From: JANOMH01 sp031422295 | Lineage (GTDB): Bacteria; Pseudomonadota; Alphaproteobacteria; Rhodobacterales; Rhodobacteraceae | Reading direction: 5' to 3' | Length of the DNA: 64,000 nt | NCBI GenBank assembly: GCA_031422295.1 | Contig: JANOQM010000033.1 | Span: forward strand, 43,796 to 107,795 | In this document: one piece after another, positions 44,557 through 54,593 of the stretch | Layout: each line of letters opens with the position of its first letter | How positions within the stretch are numbered: position 1 is the stretch's first letter | Notes under the pieces: generated by a model | What the model saw: only the letters and a program-made list of their open reading frames with translations | Database searches by the model: none | Told to the model about the DNA's origin: nothing | Made by a program: the position numbers and the translations under genes

Positions 44557-45480
44557 CTATTCCTTTAGTCCGCTGGCGCGGTGCAATTGCCAGTCTACGA
44601 CAAAATTCACCGCGACGGTCAGCCAGGCAATCGCCCCCGCTGGCAACAGCGGGGTAATGTCGCCAAAGGTGATCAGGGCCGCGTTTTCCTTGACCATCGA
44701 CCCCCAGTCGGCGGTGGGTGGTTTGATCCCCAATCCCAGAAACGACAGAGCCGAGATTGACAGGAACACGAAACAGAACCGCAGGCCGAATTCGGCCACC
44801 AACGGGGCCATGGCATTTGGCAATATCTCGCGCGTGATCAGCCGCCACATGCCTTCGCCGCGCAGTTTGGCGGCCTCGATATAATCCATCACCACAATGC
44901 CCTGCGCGACTGACCGGGCCAGCCGGAACACCCGGGTCGCATCCACCGCCGCAATGACCAGGATCAGGGACAATACCGAAGTGCCGAATATCGTCAGTAG
45001 CAACAGCGAGAATATCAGCGCCGGGATCGCCATCAGCGCATCGACGAACCGCGACAGCAACTGATCGACCCAGCCACCCACCGTGGCGGCCCACAGCCCC
45101 AACAGTGACCCCACGATGAACGCCAAGGCTGTGGTCGCAAAAGCGATGCCAACCGTATTGCGCGCGCCATAAATCAGCCGGGTCAGCATATCGCGGCCCA
45201 AGGCATCGGTGCCCAGATAATACGGTGCCTCCCACGCCAGATATTGCGCGCCCACGACCTCGCGTTCGGCAAATGGGGCAATCAGCGGGGCGAACAGCGC
45301 GACAAGGACATACAGCAGGACGGTCAGCATCCCGAAACTGGCGGTAAGCGGGGCGGTGCGCAGGGCGCGGGCGGTCTGGCGCGGCATGACAGTTACCAAT
45401 GCGGCGCGGAACAACCAGCTGAGGATACCCGCAACGATCAGCGCCAGTGCGATGTAGAGCCCGGTATAAACAAATCCCAT
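44557..45480 (-). CDS. ABC transporter permease, DppC type
   Basis: Inner-membrane protein of 307 residues. An N-terminal pair of segments (about 9-30 and 50-75) is followed by the binding-protein-dependent transport domain (about 110-300), with AAKLRGEGMWRLITREILPN as the EAA loop and LSFLGLGIKPPTADWGSM, typical of DppC. Only three bases separate it from the ATPase and five from the other permease. Confidence 0.93.
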   Translation of the reverse strand: MGFVYTGLYIALALIVAGILSWLFRAALVTVMPRQTARALRTAPLTASFGMLTVLLYVLVALFAPLIAPFAEREVVGAQYLAWEAPYYLGTDALGRDMLTRLIYGARNTVGIAFATTALAFIVGSLLGLWAATVGGWVDQLLSRFVDALMAIPALIFSLLLLTIFGTSVLSLILVIAAVDATRVFRLARSVAQGIVVMDYIEAAKLRGEGMWRLITREILPNAMAPLVAEFGLRFCFVFLSISALSFLGLGIKPPTADWGSMVKENAALITFGDITPLLPAGAIAWLTVAVNFVVDWQLHRASGLKE

Positions 45481-45485
45481 GCCCC

Positions 45486-46439
45486 TTACCGCGCGTGCAG
45501 CAGGCGGGGATTGGACAATGTCGATAGCACATCAGCCAGCAGGTTCAGCAGCACATAGGCGGCGGCAAAGATCAGCGCGATGGCCTGCACCACGGCAATA
45601 TCGCGGTTGCTGACCGCATCGACCATCAGTTGCCCAAGGCCGGGATAGACAAACACCACCTCGACCACCACCACTCCGGTGATCAGATAGGCCAGGTTCA
45701 GCGCCACCACATTGATGATCGGGGCCAGCGCGTTGGGCAGCGCGTGGCGCAGGATAACCCGCAGCGGCGACATCCCCTTTAGCCGGGCCATTTCGATATA
45801 GGGCTGCGCCATCAGGTTGATGATCGCGGCACGGGTCATCCGCATCATATGCGCCGTGACGACAAGCGTCAGGGTCAGCGCCGGCAGAAAGCACAGATAC
45901 AGCCGTTCGGCAAAGCCCGTGGTGGCGTTCACGTTGGACATCGACGGGAAAAACCCGGCCTGCGCCAGCCAGAACACCAGAATATAGGCCACGAAAAATT
46001 CGGGGAATGAAATCGCCGACAGGGCCAGCGCATTGGCCGTCCGGTCGAACAGCGAATTGCGCCACAGGGCCGCCAGAACCCCCAGCAGCAGGGACAACGG
46101 GACAGACATTGCCGCCGCATACAGTGCCAGAAACAGCGTATTGCCCAGCCGCGACGAAATCAGATCGGCGATGGGGCGTTTATTGGCCATCGACACGCCG
46201 AAATCGCCCTGCAACGCGGCGCCAAGCCAATTAAAATAGCGGATATAGGCCGGTTCATTCAGCCCCAGTTGTTCGCGCAATGCCGCCAAGGTTTCAGGCG
46301 TGGCGGATTGCCCCAACAAGGCCCGGGCCAGATCGCCGGGCAACAGTTCTGTCGCCCCAAAGATCACGATGGAAATGATCAGCAGGGTCAGCACCCCAAA
46401 CAGCAGGCGCTGGCCGATCATCCGGTAAACTGCGTTCAT
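45486..46439 (-). CDS. ABC transporter permease, DppB type
   Basis: Inner-membrane protein of 317 residues, ATG 46439 with GGACACC upstream. Six membrane segments. The DppB N-terminal signature is GQRLLFGVLTLLIISIVIFG with ELLPGDLARALLGQ, and the EAA loop is AQPYIEMARLKGMSPLRVIL. Pairs with the DppC-type gene to form the channel for peptides or other amphiphilic substrates. Confidence 0.93.
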   Translation of the reverse strand: MNAVYRMIGQRLLFGVLTLLIISIVIFGATELLPGDLARALLGQSATPETLAALREQLGLNEPAYIRYFNWLGAALQGDFGVSMANKRPIADLISSRLGNTLFLALYAAAMSVPLSLLLGVLAALWRNSLFDRTANALALSAISFPEFFVAYILVFWLAQAGFFPSMSNVNATTGFAERLYLCFLPALTLTLVVTAHMMRMTRAAIINLMAQPYIEMARLKGMSPLRVILRHALPNALAPIINVVALNLAYLITGVVVVEVVFVYPGLGQLMVDAVSNRDIAVVQAIALIFAAAYVLLNLLADVLSTLSNPRLLHAR

Positions 46440-46496
46440 CGGCGGTGTCCTGTATGGCGGCGGGGCCCGCAGCGTAAACCGCAAGCCCTGGAATGA

Positions 46497-48059
46497 TCAG
46501 GCAAACCACCAACGTTCGGCTGCACGGATCCCGTCCAAAGTCCAGTTCGCGCCGACCTTTTCATCATGCGCCAGCTTGTCGGTATGGGCCATGACGTAGG
46601 ATGCAAACATCGGCGTCAGCGACGCGCCTTCGTCGGAACAGATAGTCTGCATTTCCCAATACATGTCACGCCGCTTGTCATCGGCCAGTTCCGACCGGGC
46701 TGCCAGCAGCAGCTCGTTGAACCTTGCGTTTTCCCAGAAACTTTCGTTCCACGGTGCAGCGCTGGAATAGGCTGTGGTGAACATCCAGTCCTCGGTGGGC
46801 CTGCCGCTCCAATACGACGCAGCGAACGGCTTTTTCATCCAGACATTGTCCCAATAGCCATCATCGGGGGCATTTTCGACGGTCAGATTGATGCCCGCGA
46901 CGGCGGCCTTTTCAGCAAACAGCACCCCGGCATCGACAGCGCCGTCAAACGCCGCATTGGCGACCGACAGGGTGACATCCAAACTGGTCAGTCCAGCCTC
47001 GGCCAGATAAAACTTGGCTTTGTCCGGGTCATAGGCCTTTTGCACCAGTTCCGTGTTGAAGTAGCGGTTTGACTGGCCAATCGGGTGGTCGTTGCCGACA
47101 ACGCCGTAGCCATTCAGGATTTTCGCCACAATCTCGTCGCGATCAATCGCATATTTCAGCGCCAGTCGGACATTGTTGTCGCTGTAGGGGGCGGCACGGT
47201 AATCCATCGCGAACAGGTAATGCTGGGTGCCATTGGCAGTCAGAACCTTGACGCCGGGGGCGCGTTCCAGCAGGGCGACCGTGGCCAGATCGACCCCGTC
47301 GATCATGTCGACAGCGCCGGTCAGCAGGGCGTTCTGGCGGGCGGCACTGTCAAAGATCGACAGCATTTCGATTCCGTCAAAATGGGCACGTCCGGGCTTC
47401 CAATAGTTTGGATTGCGGGTCAAAGACGCGGATACGCCCGGTTCATAGGCGGTGACCATATAGGCGCCGCAGCCATCCGGCGACATCACGTCCAGTTTGC
47501 CATCGACCGACGGCATGACCGGCAAGTGATAGTCCGACAGAATGAACGGAAAGTCGGCATTGCCGGCTGACAGGGTCACAACCAGATTCCAGCCATCGGC
47601 GCGCAGATCGGTGATGCTTTCGACAATCGGTTTGGCGGCTGACACGGAATCTTCGCCACGGTGGTGGTTCAGTGAGGCGATGACATCATCCATGGTCAAC
47701 GGTTTGCCGGAATGGAACGACACGCCTTCGCGGATTTTCAGCACCCAGGTGATCGCGTCACTGGATTCCCAACTTTCGGCAATTTCGCCGACCAGTTGGC
47801 CGTCGGGGCCAATCTCGGTCAGGAAACAATGCCGGGCGGTGCCAAAGAATGATGCAAAATCCTGATCCCACAGCGCCGGATCATAGCCATCCGACGTGGA
47901 CCCGTGCCCAAGGGCAAGGCGCAGAGTTCCGCCGGGTTTCGGCTGCGCCATGGCGCTGCGCGTTCCAAACGGCAATAGCAGCGTCGACGCCCCGAGCGCC
48001 GAGGCACCCTTGAGCAATCCACGTCGGCTAAGCCCCGGTTGTCCCAGATGTCGTGTCAT
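46497..48059 (-). CDS. ABC transporter substrate-binding protein, family 5, Tat-exported
   Basis: Protein of 520 residues from ATG 48059 (GGGGAGAAC upstream). A twin-arginine signal covers the first ~37 residues: LSRRGLLKGASALGAS, hydrophobic core and AMAQ cleavage. The mature part is SBP family 5 (DppA/OppA): LRLALGHGSTSDGYDPALWD, then a long binding domain and a C-terminal lobe. Such proteins bind peptides, opines, nickel or sugars-linked compounds. The Tat signal means the protein folds before export. The adjacent enolase-superfamily enzyme suggests the imported solute is an acid, not a peptide. The 57-bp gap to the permease is within one operon. Confidence 0.92.
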   Translation of the reverse strand: MTRHLGQPGLSRRGLLKGASALGASTLLLPFGTRSAMAQPKPGGTLRLALGHGSTSDGYDPALWDQDFASFFGTARHCFLTEIGPDGQLVGEIAESWESSDAITWVLKIREGVSFHSGKPLTMDDVIASLNHHRGEDSVSAAKPIVESITDLRADGWNLVVTLSAGNADFPFILSDYHLPVMPSVDGKLDVMSPDGCGAYMVTAYEPGVSASLTRNPNYWKPGRAHFDGIEMLSIFDSAARQNALLTGAVDMIDGVDLATVALLERAPGVKVLTANGTQHYLFAMDYRAAPYSDNNVRLALKYAIDRDEIVAKILNGYGVVGNDHPIGQSNRYFNTELVQKAYDPDKAKFYLAEAGLTSLDVTLSVANAAFDGAVDAGVLFAEKAAVAGINLTVENAPDDGYWDNVWMKKPFAASYWSGRPTEDWMFTTAYSSAAPWNESFWENARFNELLLAARSELADDKRRDMYWEMQTICSDEGASLTPMFASYVMAHTDKLAHDEKVGANWTLDGIRAAERWWFA

Positions 48060-48150
48060 AATGTCGTTCTCCCCATTTGGTCCCGCGTCCTGCCGCATCG
48101 CTTAGCCGATCTTGTGCCGGTCCGGGCGCGTGGCTAGGGGGCGATTTTAG

Positions 48151-48166
48151 TTGACGCCCGAGTCAA
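48151..48166. promoter_or_regulatory. Inverted repeat TTGAC-N6-GTCAA upstream of the importer genes
   Basis: A perfect 5-bp palindrome with 6-bp spacer, between the enolase and binding-protein genes. On the minus strand it overlaps a possible promoter: TTGATT, 15-bp spacer, TAAAAT. Regulator binding here is a guess. Confidence 0.3.
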
Positions 48167-48244
48167 TCAAACCACGCCGCGCCACAGCACGCAACAAATT
48201 TGATAGCCCAGCGCACCAAAGTTGTTCAGCGGATGCAACGGCCA

Positions 48245-49363
48245 TTACCGCGTCAATTCGGATTTCTGATAGCTGGACTTGTTCAGCCAATCGGGATGCA
48301 CTGTAACCCCCCAGCCCGGCTGATCGGTGATCATCACCTTGCCACCGCAGACCCGAAATGGATCGCCCAGAAACAGCCCGTCCTGCCAAGGGTAATACTC
48401 CGGCCCCTCAATGGACAGTTCCAGATATTTGCCGGCATTCGGGATCGCCCGCAGCAGATGCATGGTGCAGATCGTGACCAATGACAGGTTGGCAGAATGC
48501 GGGGTGCAGGGCAGGCCTGCCTTGGCCGCCATATCGGCCACCAGTAGGGTCTTGGCGATGCCGCCCATGTACATCACATCCGGCTGCACGATATCGACAG
48601 CGTGCATGTCGATCATCTGCGCCCAGATTTGCACCTCGCAATCCTGTTCGCCCCCGGTCACATCCATCGGCACGGCTTGGGTGACAGCACGGGTCGCGGC
48701 AAGGTCCCAATAGGGGACAGGCTCTTCGAAATGGCTTATCCCTTCGGCCTCAAGCTGTTTGGCGACCTCAATCGCCCGACCCACGGAAAAACCGGAATTA
48801 CCATCGACCAGCTTGGCCATGCCGTCGCCCAATGCGCGGGCGACCACCGGGATCACCTGTTCGGTCCGGCCCGGCCATTCATCCACATCATGCCCACATT
48901 CGGCCCCGACCCGCCATTTGAAGGCGTCAAAGCCAAGGGTGTCGCGCAGGGCGCACAGCCGGTCCGCCTCGGCCTGTGGGGTGATGTCGCGTTTCATCGA
49001 ACTGGCATAGGCGCGCAGCGGGCCGGGGGTGCCACCGAGCAGGGCTGTAACCGGAACACCGGCCTGTTTGCCAAGCAGGTCCCATAATGCGGTATCAAGG
49101 CCTGCCAGCGCACGGGCGCGGTAGGACCCCGGAAACTTGTGCTCGCGCTCTTCGATCCGCTGGACCAGCGGCAGGATATCGGACTGGGTTTCTATCGTTA
49201 CCCCTAAGGCCCAAGGGGCCACTTGCCGGTGCAGGATTTGGGCGGTGATATCGGCATTATACGTCGAACATTGGCCCCAGCCCTGTTCGCCGCTGTCCAA
49301 TGTCAGCCGGACAAAGCAGACATATTCAGTGTTAAAGGTTTCAATCGCGGTGATCTTGGTCAT
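48245..49363 (-). CDS. Enolase-superfamily enzyme (mandelate racemase/muconate lactonizing type)
   Basis: Protein of 372 residues. A capping domain (1-125) leads to the barrel: catalytic Lys in AFKWRVG, metal ligands in KLVDGNSG (Asp), FEEPVP (Glu) and VTGGEQD (Glu), then VQPDV (Asp) and the catalytic His in TPHSAN. These residues match acid-sugar dehydratases (MR subgroup), which remove water or racemise a sugar acid. The substrate is unknown but probably the solute imported by the downstream ABC system. ATG 49363 follows GGACC. Divergent from the LysR gene by 118 bp. Confidence 0.9.
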   Translation of the reverse strand: MTKITAIETFNTEYVCFVRLTLDSGEQGWGQCSTYNADITAQILHRQVAPWALGVTIETQSDILPLVQRIEEREHKFPGSYRARALAGLDTALWDLLGKQAGVPVTALLGGTPGPLRAYASSMKRDITPQAEADRLCALRDTLGFDAFKWRVGAECGHDVDEWPGRTEQVIPVVARALGDGMAKLVDGNSGFSVGRAIEVAKQLEAEGISHFEEPVPYWDLAATRAVTQAVPMDVTGGEQDCEVQIWAQMIDMHAVDIVQPDVMYMGGIAKTLLVADMAAKAGLPCTPHSANLSLVTICTMHLLRAIPNAGKYLELSIEGPEYYPWQDGLFLGDPFRVCGGKVMITDQPGWGVTVHPDWLNKSSYQKSELTR

Positions 49364-49481
49364 GGTGCCGCGGTCCTTGGGCTGGTTTGGGCCAAGCTAC
49401 GCAGTTCATGTAACAAGACAATCCCCTTGGCCTTTGCGGTATGCCGGTTCTACATACAGCAACCCTTAAAAGGCCGTCCCC

Positions 49482-50390
49482 TTGCCGTTTACCCTGCGCC
49501 AGTTGCAATATTTCGTGTCCGTGGCCGAACACGGGTCGGTCAGCCATGCGGCCCAGGCGATGTCGATTTCGCAATCCGCAGTGACCGAAGCGGTCAAAGA
49601 CCTTGAGGCCGATCTGGGGCTGCGATTGTTCGAGCGGCATTCGCGCGGGCTGACGATCACCCAAAAAGGGCACCAGTTCCTGCGCCATGCGACGGCCATT
49701 TTGTCGGATGTTGCCAGCGCCAGAACGGCAGTGACGGCTGACCGGGACCGCCCCGCCGGGACATTGGCGCTGGGCGTCACCTCGCTGATGGCGGGCTATG
49801 TGATATCGGACCTGCTGTCGAAATACCGACGCGCCAATCCCGAGGTGACGGTGACTGCGGTGGAAGACAGCGGCGAATATCTGGAACATCTGCTGATCGG
49901 CGGCGAATTGGATGTGGCGGTCATGGTCACCTCGAACCTGCGCGACCGGACTGCTTTGCAGACCGAGATTCTCGAAGTGTCGCCGTTCCGGCTGTGGCTA
50001 CCGTTAGGGCATAGGTTGGCGTCGCAAGACAGTATCAGTCTGTCTGACGTCACAGCCGAGCCGCTGATCATGTTGAATATCGATGAGATGGAGGATGAGG
50101 CGGTCAATCTGCTATCGGCCCTTGGCACCCGGCCCCGCGTGGCATTCCGGACCCGGTCGGTCGAGGCGGTGCGGTCGCTGGTGGCCACGGGGGCGGGCGT
50201 CGCACTGCTGCCCGATCTCGTCTACCGGCCATGGTCACTGGAAGGTGACAGGATCGAAAGTCGCGATGTATCGGGCGCTTTGCCAGTGGTGCAGGTCGGC
50301 ATTGTCTGGCGCAAAGGCGCGCCGTTGTCTGCGGCGGCCAGCGATTTCATTGCCATATCGCAGGCGCAACAGGCCTTGCGGGCGCGGTGA
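49482..50390 (+). CDS. LysR family regulator of the importer/enolase operon
   Basis: Regulator of 302 residues starting at TTG 49482 (AAAAGG upstream; no ATG fits). HTH at about 18-60: HGSVSHAAQAMSISQSAVTE, then KDLEADLGLRLFERHSRG. The effector domain follows from about 90. It is divergent from the enolase gene and likely activates it in the presence of the substrate. Ends 26 bp before the broken glycoside hydrolase. Confidence 0.9.
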   Translation: MPFTLRQLQYFVSVAEHGSVSHAAQAMSISQSAVTEAVKDLEADLGLRLFERHSRGLTITQKGHQFLRHATAILSDVASARTAVTADRDRPAGTLALGVTSLMAGYVISDLLSKYRRANPEVTVTAVEDSGEYLEHLLIGGELDVAVMVTSNLRDRTALQTEILEVSPFRLWLPLGHRLASQDSISLSDVTAEPLIMLNIDEMEDEAVNLLSALGTRPRVAFRTRSVEAVRSLVATGAGVALLPDLVYRPWSLEGDRIESRDVSGALPVVQVGIVWRKGAPLSAAASDFIAISQAQQALRAR

Positions 50391-50416
50391 ACAGACCGAG
50401 TTGCCGTCGGTTTTGG

Positions 50417-52081
50417 TCAATACCGCGCATCTTCCAGCCCACAGAACGGATCGACCGGGCTGGTCCGGTTCCAGTCACCATTGCCCAGCATCAGGTCCAC
50501 CACCGCCGCTTGAACTTCGTCCAAGGTGCTGTAGGCGTTGACATAGGTCGGTACGCGGGGCGCGTCATACAGGTAATACGGGTATCCGAACGAGATTATC
50601 GCGGTGGGCACGTCATGCCAGAACCGTGCCATCGCGCCTTCGAACCCGCCCATCAGATCGGCCCAGTCAATCAATATCCGGCTGCGGGTCAGCAAGGTTT
50701 CTTCGCCGAACAGATACAGGATCAGATCGTAATCGGTGGGAAACACGCGGCTGCCTTTGGCAAACAAAGTCACTTCGAACCCGCGTTGGGCCAGCATATC
50801 TGGCAAAGCAAAGACGGCAGCAGGGTGGATCGGGCTGACGATCCCGCCTGAAATCACCAAAATCCGGCGGTGGGTTGCCGGGTTTAGTGGGAACAGGTTT
50901 TGCGTGTCCTTGACCAGCGTCGGGGCGCGGTGGAAACTGTCCAGCGCAATGGCCCGGTTTTCGGGCCGTCCGACCTGCGCCAATCCGTCGGGCTGCGGCA
51001 ACCCGCGCCCCTGATGCAGCCCCAAGGCGGCCTTCAACCCCAGTACCCGGGTCACGGCATCCTGCAACCGGGCCGCAGTGATCCGGCCACTGGCCACGGC
51101 ATCCAACACGGCCTGCCGCTCGCCCTCGGGGTCAAAGGAAAACAGGATCACGTCGCAGCCACCCGCGATAATATCGACTTTGGCCCGCGTCAGGTTGGAC
51201 CATGCGCTCAGCCCGCCCATCACAGATGCATCCGAAACGATGGCACCGTTAAAGCCCAACCTGCCGCGCAACAGGTCGATGTTCAGCGCATGGCTGACGG
51301 ATGCAGGGCGGAACGGCTCACGCCCCGCGTTGGGGTCTTGTTCGCGCACAAAGGCTGGCAGGGCGATATGGGCGGACATGACCGACAGCACGCCTGTGTC
51401 GATGGCGGCGCGATATAGGGTGCCAAACTGTGTCTCCCAGTCCGGCATGGACAGCGGATTGACTCTGGTGACCAGATGCTGATCGCGGTCATCAAACCCT
51501 TCGCCGGGCCAGTGTTTGGCTGTGTTGGCAAGGCCATGGGCTTGGAATACCTCGATCTGGGCGCGGGCGTGCCGTCGGATCGTGTCCACATCCCGGCCGA
51601 AACCGCGGGTCGCAACGATGGCGCTGCGCCAGGCCGCGTTGATATCCAGCACGGGGGTAAAGCTCCGGTTCACCCCCAAAGCTATGGCTTGCTCAGCCAT
51701 GATCCGGCTGATCTTGCGCGTGACGGCGATATCATCAATCGCGGCCAATGCCAGCGGGTTTGGCACCGGGGTGCCGCCGGCCATGCTCATCCGTTACCCT
51801 TCCAGATCGGCGCTGACCCGCATCGGAATCGCGGCGCGGGCCTGCAAGCCGGTCAGGCGGTCATGTTCAGCGGCGATATCAGGGCCAAAAAACCGGGTGA
51901 TCCCGCCGGGTTTGAACGCCTTCAGTCAGTCCAGATCATCCGGGTTATCACCCATTGAGATCAGCACAAACAACTGCGCCACCCTGTCCGGCAGGGCCAG
52001 GCTGTCATAGGGCATGCGCACCCAGCCCAGCCCGGCGGTATCAAGGTTGAACGGCGGGCGGGTCAGGTGGTCAAGGTTCAA
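50417..52081 (-). pseudogene. Glycoside hydrolase family 3 gene (beta-N-acetylhexosaminidase-like) with two in-frame stops
   Basis: A full-length GH3 frame reads continuously from TTG 52081 to 50417, except for TGA at 51926-51928 and TAA at 51794-51796. The segment upstream of the stops has the family N-terminus (LPDRVAQLFVLISMGD, then KPGGITRFFGPDIAAEHDRL, IPMRVSADLEG). The downstream part has AKHWPGEGFDDRDQH, with the His of the KHFPGHG motif, and catalytic-nucleophile SDASVMGG. Both stops are single base changes (CGA to TGA and probably TCA to TAA). A shorter translation from ATG 51790 would lack the start of the barrel, so it is most likely inactive, or a result of sequencing error. Confidence 0.8.
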
Positions 52082-52108
52082 GGGGTGGCTCCGGGGTTGG
52101 GGTCAGGG

Positions 52109-53329
52109 CTAATTGGTTTGGCGATTGAGGACCATTGTGACGAATTGGCGGAAGGTCAGCAGCCATGCGGTTTGGGCGTGTGTGAACGTGCGATGTAATC
52201 CGGCTGGCAGCACCAACTGAACCGCGTTGCGCCTCATTTCATCGGTCTGACGGACGGAAATAGCCGGCTCTAGCGTCAGCAGATGTTTTTCGGGGATGCG
52301 CTGTGCTTCGGCCAAGACTTGGCGCCAGCGGTCCTTGAGGCTGGATTTAACCCCCAACATCGTCAGGTTTTCGGAGGCAAAGTTGGGGCTCTGATAGGCG
52401 ACAGAGCTAGGAAACAGAAAATCGGGCTTTGAATTGCCTTCGGTCCGGGCCCCCCGTTCATGGCGGATATTCAGCGCGTTCAATGCATATTCAACATGGT
52501 TTTCGAACGACAGCCCCATCCGGCTTTTGCGACGATTCTGGACGGATAGGGAAAATTGCAGAAAGCCGTCGACGTCAGCGATGTTATTGACCATAAAGCC
52601 GGATCTGAGGCGTTCGGCCACGATATGGCGTTCGAGCCTGCGAAAAAGCGCCTCCTCATATTCGATCCAGGCCAATAAGGCGGCATCCGGATCATCATGC
52701 GGGTCGGGGGCCAGCGCGTGTTGACGCGCGAGATCCGAGAACACCCGCGAAGAAGGAAAGATCAGCCCAAACCGCGCGATCACTTCGTCAAGGCGGTCAA
52801 CCTCGGGTTCCTCGGGCGCAATCCCGATTGCTTCAAGTATGTAACGGGACACAAAATCCAACGACTTGTCCCCAGACCCCTGAAATCCCTCAAACCGAAA
52901 TTCGGCACCCAGCCCACCATCCAGCGCAAAGAGCCAGGCAATTTGGTTCTCAAAGGTTGTCCCTTGGGCCGCAACCAAGAACAGTAATGCGCCATCCGGG
53001 CGATGGCCGACCACCAACAAATCACCTTCGACCGCCGCAGACATCACCGCATTGCTTTGATAATACAGCCGCCATTCGGTCCGGGTCTTGTGGTTTGCGC
53101 GCGCGTCATACCAGGTGACAAAGCCGTCGTCACTTTTGTTGTCGCCCTCGCCACCCAACCGGACAAAGCGGGCTGGACGGTTTTCGAAACCTTCATCCGT
53201 CAACAGATGCCTCAGCGCTGACGTGCCATTAAATTCGTGCTGGTGTGACGTGGCCGGGTCGGTTTCAACCGCAGATAATCGTTTGGCAACGATCCCGGTG
53301 AAATGGTCCGAGAGTGAGCCATAGCGCAT
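52109..53329 (-). CDS. EcoRII-type restriction endonuclease
   Basis: Protein of 406 residues. The C-terminal catalytic domain (about 280-400) carries the family block RTEGNSKPDFLFP, and LGVKSSLKDRWRQVLAEA, together the PD-(D/E)xK active site, then LLTLEPAISVRQTDEM. The N-terminal domain matches the effector-site-binding part of EcoRII, which recognises CCWGG and needs two sites. ATG 53329 was chosen because the upstream in-frame start overlaps the methyltransferase gene. It follows the methyltransferase by 10 bp, so the modification enzyme is made first. Confidence 0.88.
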   Translation of the reverse strand: MRYGSLSDHFTGIVAKRLSAVETDPATSHQHEFNGTSALRHLLTDEGFENRPARFVRLGGEGDNKSDDGFVTWYDARANHKTRTEWRLYYQSNAVMSAAVEGDLLVVGHRPDGALLFLVAAQGTTFENQIAWLFALDGGLGAEFRFEGFQGSGDKSLDFVSRYILEAIGIAPEEPEVDRLDEVIARFGLIFPSSRVFSDLARQHALAPDPHDDPDAALLAWIEYEEALFRRLERHIVAERLRSGFMVNNIADVDGFLQFSLSVQNRRKSRMGLSFENHVEYALNALNIRHERGARTEGNSKPDFLFPSSVAYQSPNFASENLTMLGVKSSLKDRWRQVLAEAQRIPEKHLLTLEPAISVRQTDEMRRNAVQLVLPAGLHRTFTHAQTAWLLTFRQFVTMVLNRQTN

Positions 53330-53339
53330 CGTCGTGCCG

Positions 53340-54593
53340 CTATTCCGCCGCGACTGCGGCTGGGGTTTGATCGGTTTGCATGGCGGTTTGGATGGCTGTA
53401 GCCATGTGGGCGGCAACCCGTTCCACTACAGGCACGACCACAGCATTGCCGAACTGTCGATAGGCTTGGGTATCTGACACTGGCATCAGGAAGGCTGCCT
53501 CGCCCGGACGATCAAAGCCCATCAAACGGGCACATTCGCGCGGTGTCAGTCGTCGCGGATTGCACCCGGGTCCACGGCTGACCAAAATCTCGGACCCGTC
53601 TTTGTGATAGCGGGCCGATAATGTGCGGGTCACATCACCGCGCCCCGACAGCCCAAAACCAAAACCATTGCCTTTGAGCCGATGCTTTTCGGCGTAGCCT
53701 TGTAAATACTGCCAAAGTTTATCTGACAGGATATAGCGGCCATCGACCCGGCCCGTCGCATCGGTGAAACCAACTTCGCTGGCCTCGCTCCCATCCTCGG
53801 GGTGCAGGATTGACCCAAGGCGCGGTCCCTTGGCCGGATCGGGCAGGACCATGCTGGCAAGGTCAATCTGAACGCCCAAATCGCGGCGCACCCCGGCGAT
53901 GAAAATCCGTTCGCGGTGTTGTGGGACAAAAGACCGGGCATCTATCACCCGCACACTGATGTCATAGCCCAATTCTTGTTCCAGCGTGGCGCGGATCACC
54001 GCAAAGGTCTTGCCGCCATCATGGCTGAGCAAGTTCTTGACGTTCTCCAGCAGGATCACCTTGGGCCGGTGATGGTCAATGATCCGGGCCACATCAAAGA
54101 ACAACGTGCCTTGGGCGGCGTCCCGAAAGCCATGCAACCGGCCCAGCGAATTTTTCTTGCTGACCCCGGCAATCGAAAACGGCTGGCATGGAAACCCCGC
54201 CAGCAGCACATCATGCGCCGGAATATCGCTGGCCCCAGCTTTGGTGATATCGCCCAGAAACACATGCTCCGGTCCGTCTTGGCGATAATTGGCGCGGTAG
54301 GTGGCTTGGGCGAACCGGTCCCATTCGGCGGTGCACACACAAGTGCCGCCGATGGCATCAAAGCCACGCCGCAAGCCGCCGATCCCGGCGAACAAGTCGA
54401 TGAACCGGAAGGCTCCGGGTTGTTTTGCGGCTGCGGGTCTTGCCAAGGCGCGTAGTTTATCCAGCGACTGCCGCGGGGCTGCAACCTCTCCGTGGTCCCA
54501 CCGATAGGCTGTGCTGGTGGCAATTCCCACGGCCAGCGCGGCGTCGGGGACTGTTAGGGCTGCGGCTTGGCGCAGACACGAAAATTCACTCAT
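53340..54593 (-). CDS. DNA (cytosine-5) methyltransferase with N-terminal helix-turn-helix
   Basis: Protein of 417 residues. The first ~55 residues form an HTH (LTVPDAALAVGIATSTAYRW, then DHGEVAAPRQSLDKL), as in SsoII/EcoRII-type methyltransferases that repress their own operon. C5-methyltransferase motifs follow in order: I FIDLFAGIGGLRRGF, IV GFPCQPFS (the catalytic Cys), VI LLENVKN, VIII QHRERIFIAG and X QFGNAVVVPV. It should protect the inner C of the site cut by the endonuclease, probably CCWGG. First gene of a two-gene operon. Confidence 0.93.
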   Translation of the reverse strand: MSEFSCLRQAAALTVPDAALAVGIATSTAYRWDHGEVAAPRQSLDKLRALARPAAAKQPGAFRFIDLFAGIGGLRRGFDAIGGTCVCTAEWDRFAQATYRANYRQDGPEHVFLGDITKAGASDIPAHDVLLAGFPCQPFSIAGVSKKNSLGRLHGFRDAAQGTLFFDVARIIDHHRPKVILLENVKNLLSHDGGKTFAVIRATLEQELGYDISVRVIDARSFVPQHRERIFIAGVRRDLGVQIDLASMVLPDPAKGPRLGSILHPEDGSEASEVGFTDATGRVDGRYILSDKLWQYLQGYAEKHRLKGNGFGFGLSGRGDVTRTLSARYHKDGSEILVSRGPGCNPRRLTPRECARLMGFDRPGEAAFLMPVSDTQAYRQFGNAVVVPVVERVAAHMATAIQTAMQTDQTPAAVAAE

